A stretch of DNA of 7,013 nucleotides from Acidobacteriaceae bacterium. Lineage in GTDB: Bacteria > Acidobacteriota > Terriglobia > Terriglobales > Acidobacteriaceae. The notes below the pieces were generated by a model that searched no databases, had not been told where the DNA came from, and saw nothing but the letters and a program-made list of their open reading frames with translations. The first letter of the stretch is position 1; every line of letters begins with the position of its first letter. The translations under genes were made by a program, and so were the position numbers. Positions 6,116-7,013 of the stretch are shown here, piece by piece. The DNA is taken from assembly GCA_025462805.1 (NCBI GenBank), contig JAOAPJ010000145.1, positions 1-7,013 on the forward strand, written 5' to 3'.

Positions 6116-6979
6116 CTACCTGCGAGTAATCTCAAGCATTACCCCTCCCTCCCGCTCTTGGGAGAGTGCCATCACGAGCCCGACAACGATCAACAAGGCC
6201 CCCAGGTAGCCCTCCCATGAGGGACGGACTCTTAGAAGGACTGCCGACTCTGTGGTGGCTACCAACGTTTGCGCCCACTGCAGCGTGCTGATGCGCCCCG
6301 CGCCGTACTGCCGCAACAAAGCATAGAACAGCAGATAGCCACCCACCGTCGCACCACATGCGGTCAGGGCGAATACAGCGAATGCTGTTCCTGACCACCT
6401 CATCGGGTCCGGCGGAGCGGCACGGGAACACACGGCGAAGAAAGCGGCCGCGGCCATACATTGCACAAAGAGAGCTTCAACGACGGTCATGCTGCGCAAC
6501 CGCTTGTCTGCCGTAGCAAGCGCCCAGGCCAGAATAGCCGCTGCTGCCGCTGGCAGTAGCAGCCAAGGCATCTCACGCGCCGTGAGGCTAACTCCATTGC
6601 CGATAAGAAACAGGGCACCTGCGAGGCCGCACATTGCCGTGCTCAGTCCAATTCGGCCGGCAATCGCAAGGAGCACCGGCACAATAGCAAGAGCGATAAC
6701 CGGGAGCGCTGGCGGGAGATGCGGCGCGCTGACGAAGATGAGCCACTGTGGCAGGCACAAGATGCCGAAGCCAATGAAAGCCGTCCCGCTCAGCGCGCGC
6801 GCTCCTCGACGCCAGATTGACCGGCGGATAGCCCATGGCGAGAGAAGCAGCGCCGCCAAGCCGTAGCGCATTGCGAAGCCGCTTAGAAATGGCGGTGATG
6901 GAAAGCTGGCCGTCAGCATCCACTCCGAACCCCAGAACAGCGAAAGCAAAACGAAGCCCAGAGCCGGTCGAGCACGCAT
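6116..6979 (-). CDS. EamA/DMT-superfamily transporter
   Basis: A 287-residue inner-membrane protein with about ten hydrophobic segments in two EamA-type halves: roughly 5-22, 32-50, 66-83, 88-108, 113-130, then 137-154, 165-184, 198-220, 231-249 and 256-273. Typical features are the WGSEW motif in the first segment followed by FAMRYGLAALLL, and in the second half TLQWAQTLVATTESAVLL followed by WEGYLGALLIVVGLVMAL, which corresponds to the family's PLxAxLxxxxxLxE...GxxLIxxG pattern. Relatives export small metabolites such as amino acids or nucleosides; the substrate here cannot be told. The ATG at 6979 is kept because the first membrane segment begins right after it, although no Shine-Dalgarno site is visible and a strong hairpin sits 8 bases upstream. 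A small acidic unknown protein follows 35 bases downstream on the same strand. Confidence 0.88.
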   Translation of the reverse strand: MRARPALGFVLLSLFWGSEWMLTASFPSPPFLSGFAMRYGLAALLLSPWAIRRSIWRRGARALSGTAFIGFGILCLPQWLIFVSAPHLPPALPVIALAIVPVLLAIAGRIGLSTAMCGLAGALFLIGNGVSLTAREMPWLLLPAAAAAILAWALATADKRLRSMTVVEALFVQCMAAAAFFAVCSRAAPPDPMRWSGTAFAVFALTACGATVGGYLLFYALLRQYGAGRISTLQWAQTLVATTESAVLLRVRPSWEGYLGALLIVVGLVMALSQEREGGVMLEITRR

Positions 6980-6987
6980 ACGCAGGA

Positions 6988-7012
6988 AGGGCTACGCGCT
7001 CTGCGTAGCCCT
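6988..7012 (-). other. Perfect 10-bp hairpin just upstream of the EamA-type gene
   Basis: AGGGCTACGC (6988-6997) and GCGTAGCCCT (7003-7012) are exact inverted repeats around a 5-base loop. On the minus strand the hairpin ends 8 bases before the transporter ATG and is followed by TCCTGCGT, which is not a T-tract. It may be the terminator of a neighbour lying beyond the window, a leader structure covering the translation start, or an operator dyad. Because the window stops here, the choice cannot be made. Confidence 0.55.
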
Positions 7013-7013
7013 G

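Noticed and set aside
1..7013. Defence system, mobile element or CRISPR array
   Set aside because: No nuclease, transposase, integrase, toxin-antitoxin or Cas motif was recognised, and no regularly spaced repeats or flanking inverted or direct repeats were seen.

Overview
The window is ordinary chromosomal DNA from a GC-rich, probably Gram-negative bacterium. The mix of genes resembles soil Acidobacteriota (Terriglobia): tandem AhpD-like proteins, a MurA with an N-terminus starting MEKFVIRGGNPLLG, a DinB-like protein and a small acidic orphan containing VVEGEDPG. That placement is an inference from memory of these families, not from a search. No RNA gene, insertion sequence, CRISPR array or phage gene is visible, and no stretch over 300 bases lacks a gene.

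Left part (1-2489, + strand). Two tandem paralogues of the carboxymuconolactone decarboxylase/AhpD fold come first. The first is cut by the window edge, and the second overlaps it by 23 bases with its own ribosome site, so the two are very likely translated together as a peroxide- or thiol-redox pair. A 180-base spacer with a small palindrome follows, then murA, which encodes the first committed enzyme of peptidoglycan synthesis with all key residues present.

Middle part (2559-5038). Two divergently transcribed genes encode multi-pass membrane proteins of unknown function. Both have features seen in membrane glycosyltransferases or polysaccharide polymerases (GT-C or Wzy type): a long extramembrane loop with acidic residues, an LNKEIF motif and a C-terminal RYxxP motif. 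The minus-strand gene ends in a likely intrinsic terminator whose GNRA-type loop contains the gene's own stop codon. Spot counts suggest lower GC here than in the flanks.

Right part (5104-7013). A GTG-started DinB/YfiT-like metal-binding protein on the + strand converges on a minus-strand pair: an EamA/DMT-type transporter followed 35 bases later by a small acidic protein of unknown function. A perfect 10-bp hairpin lies just upstream of the transporter start, at the window edge. I found no clear new multi-gene system. The best candidates for a closer look are the divergent membrane pair, the overlapping AhpD-like pair and the two hairpins.
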